NCBI GenBank assembly: GCA_937920635.1
Contig: CAKZUE010000041.1
Location: 1-48,484, forward strand
DNA length: 48,484 bases
Direction of reading: 5' to 3'
Origin: an uncultured Bryobacteraceae bacterium
GTDB taxonomy: Bacteria; Acidobacteriota; Terriglobia; Bryobacterales; Bryobacteraceae
Of the stretch, positions 34,912-44,912 are shown in pieces (the stretch's first letter is position 1; each line of letters begins with the position of its first letter). The notes beneath the pieces are model-generated. The model was not told the DNA's origin. It saw nothing but the letters and a program-made list of their open reading frames with translations, and did no database searches. The translations under genes and the position numbers were made by a program.

Positions 34912-37554
34912 TCACCACCTTCGCAAGACCTGCACGAGAAAGGAGCGGCCCGGCGCATCCACGCCGGAGCCATGGACGCGGAAATTCCGGTCGAACGTAT
35001 TGTGAATTCCCGCGGAAATCACCCAGAATTCTCCCGCATTCCAACCGCCTCTGACATCGAAACGCGCCCAGCCGGGCGTCGCCGCATAGAGCGGCGCGCG
35101 CTGTGCGTCCGTGATGCCCAGCGTCGCCGGCAGCACGCGGGCCATGATCTGATCCGGAGTCTCGCCCGTCGGCCGGAACCTGCCCTGCCCGTCAAGGAAC
35201 CCGCTGGCGCGCGCGCCGGCGAGAAAAGCCCGGATGTCATTCCGGCTCCGCGCCGCGCCGATGCGCTCGTCGTCCAGATCCCCGCCGCTCAGCCGCCGCT
35301 GCGCCCCCGCGGCCAGCACGCCCGCCTCGGCCCACCACCGCCGCCCCGCATCCCGCCGCAGCGCGAAATGCCCGCTTTGCGGGGGCAGCCGCCGCACGGG
35401 CCGGTGTGGATCCAGATCGTTGCCGGCGATGAAAGAATAGGCGGCGCGAGCGCTCCATCGCGGCGAGAGCCGCCACCGCAACAGGGACTCCACGCCGCGG
35501 TAGTCCGTCCGCCCGTCGTTGACAAACGCCTTCACCGCGCGCGCATCGAACGGCGTGGCCACCGCCACCACGCCCTGCACCGCCTGCTGCGGCGTCTGCG
35601 GCAACATCCGCACCGGAATCCCGCCGAGAGAATCCGGCACGCGCGAGGCGTCGAACAGCAGCGTGCGGCGCACAATCGGATCTCCAAGCCGCGCCGCGAA
35701 CACCTGCACGCGCGCCTCGACACGCGCCCACGCGCCCTGCCAGCCCGCCTCCGCATTTTTGAGCCTTTCCGGAGCGAGCGCCCGCACCCTCACGCCCTTC
35801 GACAACGCGCTCTCGCCCGCATTAGCCGCCAGCAGCGGCTGCCAGGGCAGCGCGTCCCGCACCGGAATCTCGTAGCCGAGATCGTTCAGCCCCAGCGCGC
35901 CCAGATCATTGAGATTCGGCGCGCGGAACCCAAGCCCCGCCGCCCCGTGCAGCCCCCAGCCACGCCCTCCGCGCCACGCCACGCTGCCGTTCCATGTCCA
36001 CTGGCCGAACCGAAGCGAAGCGGCGGGCACGCCGAATGACGCCGACTCCCGCGAACGGAACCGCACGTCGGTCCAGCGGACGCCGTAGCCGAGCCGCACC
36101 CGCCGCGACAACAGCTCCGTCGCCCCGTGCCCCGACAGCGCCGCCGTGCGGTACGCCGAGCCATCCGGATACAGCGGACGGGCCGGAGCCAGCCCTTGCA
36201 GGCGCGAAGACGAGATCCGCTCGCCGTACCACTCGCCCTGCAACCCGAGGCTCGAATGCCTCCCCGCGCGCCGCAGCGCCTGCCCTTGCCAGCCCAGCAC
36301 ACGCACTTCGTTCTCGTCCCGGATCACCGCATCGCTCGCGCGCAGCCCCTGCCTCCGGCTCCCGTCGAGCATCCGGTTCCAGCTCAGCCGCGCGCTCACG
36401 CTGTCAAAGAGTCCTCCGAAGCGCTCCCACCGCGCATAACCGAAGTCCAGTTGCTGCGGCCGGAACTCCGACTGCAGCCGCCCGAGTCCACCCCACAGGT
36501 CCTTGTATCCGCGCACCCCGGAGATGACGCTGCGCTGCACCCAGCCGCTGACCAGATCGCGTGTGCCTATCCTCCACGCGGCCTTGCCGTAAGCGCCCGC
36601 GCGCGACCATGCCGTATCCTGCAACCGCGCGCCCGTCAGTTCGCGGATCTGCGCGGGGTCCAGCCCCAGCAGCCGCCGGAACACATGATGCGAATCGAAG
36701 CCGCCACCGGCCCGCAGGTCCTGATGCCGCGCTCCATGCGCCCCGCCCAGCAGCCACACCGGACCCCGCGCCACGGAGAGCTCCGCCTGCCCTTGCGAAC
36801 TCCAGTCCGCGCTCTCTCCGCCTGCCAGCAGAAAACCGTGCCCTTGCCAGCCGCCGCCGGAGGCGAACTCCGCCGCCGGCGTCAGCAATTGAACCGTGCC
36901 CCCAAGCCCATCGCTGCCGTACTGCGTGCCGCTCGGCCCGAGCATGGCTTCCATCCGCTCCGCCTGCGACGGCTCGAAAAACGCCAGATACTGATTCGGC
37001 CCGCTGCGGAACGTCGAGTTGTTGAAACGCACGCCGTCCACCAGATGCACAACGTGATATCCGGTCAGCCCGCGCAGAAAGGGCGATACCTGTCCGGGAG
37101 TTGTCTGTTGCACCAGAATCCCCGGCGATTCCTCCAGCAGGTGGCCCGCCGTGGGCGCAGACCTGCCTGCCTGCTCCCCGCGCCGCAGGCTCCAGACCAG
37201 CGGCGCCGCCTCGCGCGCCTCTTCCAGCGCCCCAGCGCGCGCGGTCACTGTCACCGACGTCGGAAGAGCCGCGGGCGCGATTGTGATCACGTCTCCGCCC
37301 GAAGCGCGGAGCTCCACGCGCCCGAAGCCGTCCTTGCCCGCCGCAAGCCCCATGCCAGGCGCGCCAGAGGCGAATGCATAGCGCCCGCTCTCATCCGTGA
37401 TGCTGCTCTCGATCACGGTTCCGCCCGGCGTGCGCAGCTCCACGCGCACGCCTGCAACGGGAGTCCCCCGGGGATCGACCACGACGCCCGTGAGCCCGCT
37501 TTGAGCCGCAGCCGTCAGTGTCACCGCGCATAGGACAGACAGGGCGAGCCGCAT
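34912..37554 (-). CDS. TonB-dependent outer-membrane receptor with carboxypeptidase-regulatory-like domain
   Basis: An 880-residue receptor. The signal peptide MRLALSVLCAVTLTAAAQ leads to a carboxypeptidase-regulatory-like domain (GLTGVVVDPRGTPVAGVRVEL, then SGRYAFASGAPG) and then a plug domain. The plug has LEESPGILVQQTTPGQVSPFLRGLTGYHVVHLVDGVRFNNS, given in part as PFLRGLTGYHVVHLVDG, and LGPSGTQYGSDGLGG. The rest is a large beta barrel that ends in RSFLVQVLRRW, an aromatic C-terminus fit for BAM. The ligand is unknown; the following S9 peptidase gene suggests peptides. The start at 37554 begins the signal peptide; there is no SD. The plug region is typical of TonB receptors that lack a long N-terminal signalling domain. 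Confidence 0.9.
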   Translation of the reverse strand: MRLALSVLCAVTLTAAAQSGLTGVVVDPRGTPVAGVRVELRTPGGTVIESSITDESGRYAFASGAPGMGLAAGKDGFGRVELRASGGDVITIAPAALPTSVTVTARAGALEEAREAAPLVWSLRRGEQAGRSAPTAGHLLEESPGILVQQTTPGQVSPFLRGLTGYHVVHLVDGVRFNNSTFRSGPNQYLAFFEPSQAERMEAMLGPSGTQYGSDGLGGTVQLLTPAAEFASGGGWQGHGFLLAGGESADWSSQGQAELSVARGPVWLLGGAHGARHQDLRAGGGFDSHHVFRRLLGLDPAQIRELTGARLQDTAWSRAGAYGKAAWRIGTRDLVSGWVQRSVISGVRGYKDLWGGLGRLQSEFRPQQLDFGYARWERFGGLFDSVSARLSWNRMLDGSRRQGLRASDAVIRDENEVRVLGWQGQALRRAGRHSSLGLQGEWYGERISSSRLQGLAPARPLYPDGSAYRTAALSGHGATELLSRRVRLGYGVRWTDVRFRSRESASFGVPAASLRFGQWTWNGSVAWRGGRGWGLHGAAGLGFRAPNLNDLGALGLNDLGYEIPVRDALPWQPLLAANAGESALSKGVRVRALAPERLKNAEAGWQGAWARVEARVQVFAARLGDPIVRRTLLFDASRVPDSLGGIPVRMLPQTPQQAVQGVVAVATPFDARAVKAFVNDGRTDYRGVESLLRWRLSPRWSARAAYSFIAGNDLDPHRPVRRLPPQSGHFALRRDAGRRWWAEAGVLAAGAQRRLSGGDLDDERIGAARSRNDIRAFLAGARASGFLDGQGRFRPTGETPDQIMARVLPATLGITDAQRAPLYAATPGWARFDVRGGWNAGEFWVISAGIHNTFDRNFRVHGSGVDAPGRSFLVQVLRRW

Positions 37555-37697
37555 CGTTTCGAGTCTCGCAAATCGCAGCTCGCTGGCGCGACTCGCAACT
37601 GTGTCAGCTCGGTCACAGGAATCAACCGCCGCCCCTGCCTCAGGCGGGTCCTCCGGCATCCTGCCCGGCAGCGCGGGACGGGCGCCAGGCGGCCTGT

Positions 37698-38987
37698 TCA
37701 GCCGAGCTTCCAGGGCGCGCGGTATTCGCGCTTCAGCAGCGCATTGGCCGCCTCATTGCCGGTTACGCGCTCCGAAGCAGCGTCCCACTCGATGCGGCTC
37801 TTTGACCGCAGCGCGATGTTGCCCAGCGCGGCCACGGCCGAAACATGATGGCCGACGTCGAGGTTCTCCACCGGTTGCTGGCGCGACTTCACGCAATCGA
37901 GGAAATTGCGCGCATGGGCCACGCGCGCGTTGTCGCCCGCGGGCGCGCGCCGCCGCATCTCGACCACCCGCTCGCGCTTCTTCGGCTCGGCCACCACCTC
38001 CCAGCCGTTGTTGTCGACGATCAGCGTGGCGTCCGCGCCCGTGAAAACGACGGCGTGCTCGCGGCGGTCTGGCCCGAGGCCGCATTGCACGGAATGCTCC
38101 CAAAGGAGCGTGTAGGAGGGGAAATCGTAAACCGCGATCTGCGTGTCGGGCGTCTCGGTGTTGTCCTGCAGCACATACTTGCCGCCGCTGGCCACCACGC
38201 TTTTCGGCCACTCCGGCCCCATCGCCCACAGCGCGATGTTCACCAGATGCACGCCCCAGTCGGTCATCAGCCCGCCCGCGTAATCCCAGAACCAGCGGAA
38301 GTTGAAGTGGAACCGGTTGCGGTTGAACGGGCGCTTCGGCGCGGGGCCGAGCCACATGTCGTAATCGACACCCGGCGGAACCGGCTCGTCAGGGGGGTTG
38401 CCGCAGTCGGTGACCCAGTCCAGATAGGCGAAGCAGCGCACCTGCCGCACCTTGCCGATCTTCCCCGAGCGAACCATCTCAACGGCTTCCGACCAGTGCG
38501 TGCCGCTGCGCCACTGCGTGCCCATCTGCGCAATGCGGTGATGGCGGCGCGCCGCGTCGCGCATCATGCGGCCCTCCCACAGCGTCGTCGCCAGCGGCTT
38601 CTCGACGTAGACATCCTTGCCCGCCTCGAACGCCATCACCGTGGGCAGCGCGTGCCAGTGGTCCGGCGTGCAGTTCAGGATGACGTCGATATCCTGGCGC
38701 TCGATCACACGGCGGAAATCCTTCGCCGTATCCGGGCGCTTGCGCCCGAGATCCTCCAGACGCTTCAGCGTCTTCGCGATCATCGCGTCATCAACGTCGC
38801 AGATAGCCGCGATCTCGCACTCTTTGTGGGCCAGAAATGCGTTGGAATCGGCCACGCTGATGCCGCCGCAGCCGATCAGGCCGATGCGCACCCGGTCCGA
38901 GGGCGGGGCGGGCTGTGCTCCCGCGGCCCAGGCGGCCGAAGCGAGAGATGCCGAGAAGGCGCGGCGGGTCCAATGGCTGGAACGCAT
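37698..38987 (-). CDS. Tat-exported Gfo/Idh/MocA family oxidoreductase (second exported copy)
   Basis: A 429-residue protein whose N-terminus has the twin-arginine motif WTRRAFSASLASAAWA. The Rossmann motif is RIGLIGCGGISVADSNA, with VYVEKPLATT the EKP motif and NCTPDHWHALPTVM the usual nucleotide-proximal segment. GGLMTDWGVHLVNIALWAMG matches the active-site D-x-x-x-H. It resembles the protein at 22487 in plan but differs widely in sequence. Function is an exported sugar or polyol oxidation with unknown substrate. AGGAGA lies 7 nt before ATG 38987. The histidine kinase stop lies 55 bp upstream, so joint transcription is possible. Confidence 0.88.
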   Translation of the reverse strand: MRSSHWTRRAFSASLASAAWAAGAQPAPPSDRVRIGLIGCGGISVADSNAFLAHKECEIAAICDVDDAMIAKTLKRLEDLGRKRPDTAKDFRRVIERQDIDVILNCTPDHWHALPTVMAFEAGKDVYVEKPLATTLWEGRMMRDAARRHHRIAQMGTQWRSGTHWSEAVEMVRSGKIGKVRQVRCFAYLDWVTDCGNPPDEPVPPGVDYDMWLGPAPKRPFNRNRFHFNFRWFWDYAGGLMTDWGVHLVNIALWAMGPEWPKSVVASGGKYVLQDNTETPDTQIAVYDFPSYTLLWEHSVQCGLGPDRREHAVVFTGADATLIVDNNGWEVVAEPKKRERVVEMRRRAPAGDNARVAHARNFLDCVKSRQQPVENLDVGHHVSAVAALGNIALRSKSRIEWDAASERVTGNEAANALLKREYRAPWKLG

Positions 38988-39042
38988 ATTGTGCTCTCCT
39001 GTCCACGGAAAGCATACACCCGCGGGCGTCTGTCATCGGGCG

Positions 39043-40980
<1,938 letters not shown>

Positions 40981-41057
40981 GACTGCCCTTCTTACTTCTC
41001 GGTCGAACCTGCCGCAAGCCTTAACAGAAACCGCGCTGCTCCAGACGGGCGCCCCCA

Positions 41058-41366
41058 TCACTGCCCCAACTCCCGGGGCCGGATGATCCTGCCCTCCGGC
41101 CGCAACACCCGCAACATCTCCGCCGTGGGCGCCTCCGGCTGCTCATCCAGAATCAGGTCGAACCACGCCTCGGCCCACGGAATCTCATGGCGGCTGCCTT
41201 CGATGAACATGACATGGTCGAGATCCGCGCACAGCCGGCGCGCTTCCCATACCTCCTCGCGCCCGCCCAGCCCCACCAGCGCCCCGCCGCGCACCGCCTC
41301 GGCCAGTTCGCGCAGGCGCGCTGCGCCGGCAAGCGATGTCAACAGGACGCGGCCGTCCGGCCTCAT
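41058..41366 (-). CDS. Short class I methyltransferase-like protein
   Basis: A 102-residue protein with the later half of a Rossmann-type SAM methyltransferase pattern. MFIEGSRHEIPWAEAWFDLILDEQ is the post-motif region (G-x-x-E-x-(L/I)-P...FD-x-I), and EMLRVLRPEGRIIRP is the motif after it. The motif I loop is missing or very altered (VGLGGREEVWEA). It could be a truncated or specialised methyltransferase, perhaps non-catalytic. A TAGATT hexamer lies 7 nt before the ATG. Its stop is 77 bp before the kinase start, so the two may share a transcript. Confidence 0.55.
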   Translation of the reverse strand: MRPDGRVLLTSLAGAARLRELAEAVRGGALVGLGGREEVWEARRLCADLDHVMFIEGSRHEIPWAEAWFDLILDEQPEAPTAEMLRVLRPEGRIIRPRELGQ

Positions 41367-41373
41367 GACGTCG

Positions 41374-41379
41374 AATCTA
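41374..41379 (-). promoter_or_regulatory. -10-like hexamer of the methyltransferase-like gene
   Basis: TAGATT on the minus strand ends 7 nt before ATG 41366. No SD is seen. Confidence 0.3.
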
Positions 41380-41576
41380 TCACGGCCCTGCGGCGCGCGC
41401 CGCTGCCACGCTTCGGGGCCTGCGATTCCCCTGAGCGTGCGTGCGATTTTGTCTCAGCCTGCGCCTGCACTCCCGTTTTTCCCGGTTACCCAAGCAGAGC
41501 GGCATCGCGCTGCAAAGGCCGGCTGGCCGTGCACTCGGGCTCTGCCGCGGCCGGACCATCCATCAGAGGAGCATCC

Positions 41577-42395
41577 ATGTCGAAGACAACCGCAAGATTC
41601 TGCTGGGCACGATTTCTCCCGGTGCTGCCCGTGCTGGCGCTCGCCGCAGGCTGCAACATCGGCAAGGTGAGCCGGATTCAGGTGCTGCCGCCGAACCCTG
41701 GCGAGACCACCCCCACCTGCAAACTGTTGTCGCAGAGCGGCCCCGCCTGCCGGATGGACCAGCCGCTGGAGATCCGCGTGTTCGGCCGCGGCCCGTGCAC
41801 CCTGCTGGAAGTCGAGTTCGGCGACGGGCAGAAGACGGAAGTGCGCAACGCCGATCTGGCCAAGAGCGAAGAAGACTTCCAGTCGCCGGTTGTTTTGTCA
41901 CACTCCTACAGGGGCCTGCCCGGCCCCAAGCAGATCCGGGCGAAGGGCGTCACCAACTGCGCCGGCACGGCCGCGTCCGACTTCGACCTCCTGCTGCCCG
42001 ACGGCCGGCCGGCCTATGTTCTCGGTTTGCAGCAGCCCCTCCCGACGGCCTGTACGCCCGTGCCCTCGATCGGCCCGCTGCGGGCCGGGACCGTGGTCCG
42101 CGTCACCACAACCGATGTCCAGACGACGAACTACGGCTGCCCCTTCGGCGGCTGCGTGTACGGCCCTGATGGCAAACCCGCCTCCTCCGCCGCCGCGCCG
42201 TTCCCGTTTCCGGGCATGCGCGAGTTCTCGCAGGTCTGGCGCATCGGGACGCAAATCGAGCAGGGAGGGGCCAGCGCCACCTTCGCCGTAAAACAGGCCG
42301 GGCCTCTGGAAATCTGCGTGAACGACCACGTTCTGGCCGACAATCGCGGCGCCTGGCGCGTCGACCTCAGCGCCGACGAGCGCAACGCGCGCTAG
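41577..42395 (+). CDS. Predicted lipoprotein of unknown function
   Basis: A 272-residue protein with a lipoprotein signal: VLALAAGCNIG, with the lipidated Cys in the LAAGC lipobox. The mature part looks beta-rich, and about six further cysteines (PTCKLLSQSGPACRMD, TNCAG, PTACTPVP, YGCPFGGCVYG, LEICVND) suggest disulphides. No known domain is recognised, although the first half (LEVEFGDGQKTEV, then VVLSHSYRGLPGPKQIRAKG) has the look of a PKD or Ig-like fold. AGAGGAG lies 5 nt before ATG 41577, a strong SD. The upstream extension overlaps the methyltransferase-like gene and is not coding. Confidence 0.75.
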   Translation: MSKTTARFCWARFLPVLPVLALAAGCNIGKVSRIQVLPPNPGETTPTCKLLSQSGPACRMDQPLEIRVFGRGPCTLLEVEFGDGQKTEVRNADLAKSEEDFQSPVVLSHSYRGLPGPKQIRAKGVTNCAGTAASDFDLLLPDGRPAYVLGLQQPLPTACTPVPSIGPLRAGTVVRVTTTDVQTTNYGCPFGGCVYGPDGKPASSAAAPFPFPGMREFSQVWRIGTQIEQGGASATFAVKQAGPLEICVNDHVLADNRGAWRVDLSADERNAR

Positions 42396-42434
42396 CAGCC
42401 GCACGGCAGCCCCGCATCGCCGCGCCCGCAGGGC

Positions 42435-42463
42435 TTGACTGGACGTGCGGGCCCGGTTATACT
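42435..42463 (+). promoter_or_regulatory. Sigma-70-type promoter of the marR-protoglobin operon
   Basis: TTGACT (42435-42440), a 17-nt spacer and TATACT (42458-42463) are one mismatch each from consensus. This is the clearest promoter in the window. The predicted start of transcription is about 7 nt before the MarR ATG. Confidence 0.8.
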
Positions 42464-42479
42464 TAGGACTCCTAAGTAT
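42459..42479. promoter_or_regulatory. Perfect palindromic operator overlapping the -10
   Basis: Arms ATACTTAGGA and TCCTAAGTAT meet at a central C. The palindrome covers most of the -10 box, the start of transcription and the first two bases of the MarR start codon. The geometry fits autorepression by the MarR dimer. Confidence 0.75.
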
Positions 42480-43164
42480 GGCTTCCGATCCCGGCATCGC
42501 CCAGCGCATCGCCGCCGGAATGGCGCGGATCTCGCTGCTGCTGCGCCAGCACGCCTGGCAGGCGGGCGCGGCGCATTCGCTCACGCCGACGCAGGCGCAG
42601 ATCCTGGCCGCCCTGGCCGCGCACCCGCCCCGCTCGCTTCGTCTCTCCGGACTGGCGGAACTGCTGGCGCTCACGCTGCCCACTGTGAGCGATGCCGCCG
42701 CGGCGCTTGAGAAAAAAGGCATGCTCCGCCGCCGCGGCGATCCCGCCGACCGGCGCGCCGGCCTGCTGGAACTCACGGCGCGCGGCCGCCGCGCCGCGGC
42801 TGCGGCCAGCCAGTGGCCGGACCATCTGCTTTCGGCCGTGGATTCCCTGCCCGCGCCCATGCAGGAGCAGTTGCTGGCGGCGCTGATGGCGATGGTGCGC
42901 TCGCTTCAGGAGCAAGGCCGCATCCCGGTGGCGCGGATGTGCACCAACTGCCTGTACTTCGAGCCGGACCGCTTCCCCGGCGCGGCCGAACCGCACTACT
43001 GCCGGTTCGTGGAGGCGCCGTTCGGCCTGGGCGCCTTCCGCATCGATTGCCCTGATTTCCAGCCCGCATCCGCTGAGGCGCAGCGGGACAATCAGCGCGT
43101 TCTCATATCCATCTCCCTCGCGAAAGGAAACACCCATGGCTCACCCTCACATCCCCGGCTATGA
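42478..43164 (+). CDS. MarR-family regulator with a four-cysteine C-terminal extension
   Basis: A 228-residue regulator. A MarR winged helix-turn-helix occupies about 8-145: SLTPTQAQILAALAAHPP, LRLSGLAELLALTLPTVSDAAAALEKKG (the recognition region) and RRRGDPADRRAGLLELT (the wing). The C-terminal extension holds Cys155, Cys158, Cys175 and Cys191 in RMCTNCLYFEPDRF, PHYCRFVEAPFG and IDCPDFQP, an arrangement fit for a zinc or iron-sulphur site. The coupled protoglobin gene suggests sensing of oxygen, NO or redox state. There is no SD at ATG 42478 and the leader would be about 7 nt. It overlaps the globin gene by 29 bp. Confidence 0.88.
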   Translation: MASDPGIAQRIAAGMARISLLLRQHAWQAGAAHSLTPTQAQILAALAAHPPRSLRLSGLAELLALTLPTVSDAAAALEKKGMLRRRGDPADRRAGLLELTARGRRAAAAASQWPDHLLSAVDSLPAPMQEQLLAALMAMVRSLQEQGRIPVARMCTNCLYFEPDRFPGAAEPHYCRFVEAPFGLGAFRIDCPDFQPASAEAQRDNQRVLISISLAKGNTHGSPSHPRL

Positions 43165-43729
43165 ATTCGGCTCGCCCGCGCTGGCGCAGTCGCCTGTCAG
43201 CCTGGAAGAGTTCGAACTGCTGAAAAAGACCGTCCTGTTCACGGACGAAGATGCCGCGGCTCTCCGGCGCTCGCGCGAGATCCTCGCGCCCCAGGTGGAG
43301 CAGGTCCTCGACGTCTGGTACGGTTTCGTCGGATCGAACCCGCACCTGGTTTCGGCCTTTTGCGATCCCGCAACCGGGCAGCCGGACATGGGCTATCTGG
43401 AGGCGGTGCGGAAGCGTTTCGGGCAGTGGATCCTCGACACGGCCTCGGCCGAGTACGGCCAGGCGTGGCTCGACTACCAGCACGAGATCGGACTGCGCCA
43501 CCACCGTCTGAAGAAGAACCGCACCGACGGAGGACGCGGTTCGGACCATGTAGCCTTCCGCTACCTGATCGCGCTGCTGTATCCGGTGACAGCCACGCTC
43601 AAGCCCTTTCTTGCGTCGGGAGGAGCGTCAGCGGAAGAGGTGGAGCGGATGCACCAGGCCTGGATCAAGAGCGTGCTGCTTCAGGTGATCCTCTGGTCGC
43701 ACCCGTATGTGAGGGACGGCGACTTCTAG
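43136..43729 (+). CDS. Protoglobin-like single-domain haem protein
   Basis: A 197-residue globin of the protoglobin/globin-coupled-sensor family, without a signalling domain. The N-terminal extension has the Z-helix pattern (IPGYEFGSPALAQSPVSLEE), and the core has EILAPQVEQVLDVWYGFV. WLDYQHEIGLRHHRLKKNRTDGG, given in part as EIGLRHHRLKKN, contains the likely proximal haem ligand His122. The C-terminal helices include VAFRYLIALLYPVTATLKPF. It should bind O2, CO or NO. AAAGGA lies 7 nt before the ATG, inside marR, so translation is coupled. Being single-domain it is either an enzyme (NO dioxygenase-like, dehaloperoxidase-like) or a sensor partner. Confidence 0.9.
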   Translation: MAHPHIPGYEFGSPALAQSPVSLEEFELLKKTVLFTDEDAAALRRSREILAPQVEQVLDVWYGFVGSNPHLVSAFCDPATGQPDMGYLEAVRKRFGQWILDTASAEYGQAWLDYQHEIGLRHHRLKKNRTDGGRGSDHVAFRYLIALLYPVTATLKPFLASGGASAEEVERMHQAWIKSVLLQVILWSHPYVRDGDF

Positions 43730-43752
43730 GCTGCGCCGGTCGCGGCGCGGCC

Positions 43753-44130
43753 TCACTCGCCGCGCGGGCGCGGGTAGTCGGGCTTCAGCCGCGCCGGCGC
43801 CTTCCGCGCCAGCGACCGGGGATCCAGCAGGTGCATCGGCCGGAACTCGCGTTCATTCCAGCGGCAGCCTGGCTCGAACTGCACGCCCACATACCAGCCG
43901 ATTTCCTTGTACATGCAGTAGCGCACCACGCCCGAGAATTCGCCCTGGTCGTACGAGATCCGCATGGGCGCGCCCACTGGCACCTTCGTTTCCAGTTGCA
44001 GACAGGCGCCGGAGAGGGAAATGTCCTCGAGATTGGCCACCGCGCGCCGCGTCTTGCCGTTGTGATCTTTCCAGCGGACGTCGACTAGATCCGCGCACAA
44101 CATCCTCGGTTCGGACCGCCGATCGATCAT
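43753..44130 (-). CDS. PilZ domain protein
   Basis: A 125-residue stand-alone PilZ domain, the common c-di-GMP receptor. The R-x-x-x-R motif is RSEPR (5-9) and the D-x-S-x-x-G motif is DISLSG (36-41), so both ligand-binding motifs are intact. The beta barrel follows (GACLQLETKVPVGAPMRISY, then GWYVGVQFEPGCRW). The C-terminal tail is basic and proline-rich. It may regulate motility, polysaccharide synthesis or secretion; no partner is adjacent. GGAG lies 9 nt before the ATG. Three GTGTCC repeats lie upstream on the same strand. It is convergent with the protoglobin gene. Confidence 0.9.
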   Translation of the reverse strand: MIDRRSEPRMLCADLVDVRWKDHNGKTRRAVANLEDISLSGACLQLETKVPVGAPMRISYDQGEFSGVVRYCMYKEIGWYVGVQFEPGCRWNEREFRPMHLLDPRSLARKAPARLKPDYPRPRGE

Positions 44131-44144
44131 ACACCCACTCCATC

Positions 44145-44212
44145 GGACACGCGCGTTTTCCTTTGCAGACCGCTTCAGGACACTTTTTTGCCTTAGCCCG
44201 AATTAGGACACT
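44145..44212 (-). repeat. Three spaced GTGTCC direct repeats upstream of the PilZ gene
   Basis: On the minus strand AGTGTCCTAA (right copy, 44212-44203), AGTGTCCTGA (44184-44175) and GTGTCCGATG (44150-44141) occur 28 and 33 bp apart. The first two agree at 14 of 18 bases. They might be regulator sites or the multiple end-repeats of a lost IS21-type insertion sequence. Confidence 0.4.
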
Positions 44213-44297
44213 CGGATCGGCTCTAGGGTTCCTGCACGCCTCTGAATCCTATGGTACTCCTACCACCGGGCCGCTCCCCCGTCGTAAGCCGGGCGTC

Positions 44298-44804
44298 TCA
44301 GATCCTCGACTGCTGCCGCAGCCACTCGCGCCGTGTCATCAGGTCCCGGCTGCTGCGCGCGTGATCCACCGCCAGCACGCCGTCCAGGTGATCCATCTCA
44401 TGCTGGATCAGCTCCGCGAGCGCGTGTTCAGCCTCCAGCCGGTGGCGCCCGCCTTCCAGGTCCTCATGCTCGATCACCACCCGCACGTGCCTCCGCAGCC
44501 GCACCATGAGATCCGGGAACGAGAAGCAGTCGTCCCACATTTCAAACCATTCGGCGCTTTTCTCCACGAACACGGGATTGACCAGTTCATAGCGCCGCCC
44601 TTCGGCGAGGAGAAAAATCAGCCGCAGCGGCTCGCCGATCTGGATGGCGCTGATGCCGCGTCCGAAGCCGTGGCGGCGGCGGAAATCGGCCAGCGTGTCC
44701 TCCAGGTCCTGCATGACGCGGCGGGCCTGCTGCGGATCGGCAGCCGGCGCCGAGACGCGGCGCAGCGTGTCATCTCCGAGTTCGAGAATCCGCCGGACAC
44801 CCAT
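44298..44804 (-). CDS. def: Peptide deformylase (divergent subgroup)
   Basis: A 168-residue metal-dependent enzyme that removes formyl from nascent N-formylmethionine. All three motifs are present in altered form. Motif I is GRGISAIQIG (48-57) instead of G-x-G-L-A-A-x-Q. Motif II is WDDCFSFP with metal ligand Cys93 instead of EGCLS. Motif III is QHEMDH with His135, catalytic Glu136 and His139. The metal-binding residues are complete, so activity is expected; substrate preference may differ, as in other proteins of this subgroup. The start at 44804 (MGVRRIL) fits the family; the 27-residue extension has no similarity. It is divergent from the CPBP gene. Confidence 0.85.
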   Translation of the reverse strand: MGVRRILELGDDTLRRVSAPAADPQQARRVMQDLEDTLADFRRRHGFGRGISAIQIGEPLRLIFLLAEGRRYELVNPVFVEKSAEWFEMWDDCFSFPDLMVRLRRHVRVVIEHEDLEGGRHRLEAEHALAELIQHEMDHLDGVLAVDHARSSRDLMTRREWLRQQSRI

Positions 44805-44912
44805 GCCTCCATCGTATGCCAGCAGGCGCTGGCAGGACCGTTCCGGTAAGCTAGGGCTGATGACGCCGCAGGGCTCTCCCGCCATCCGTCCGCGCCATCG
44901 CGGGGGCGCGCC

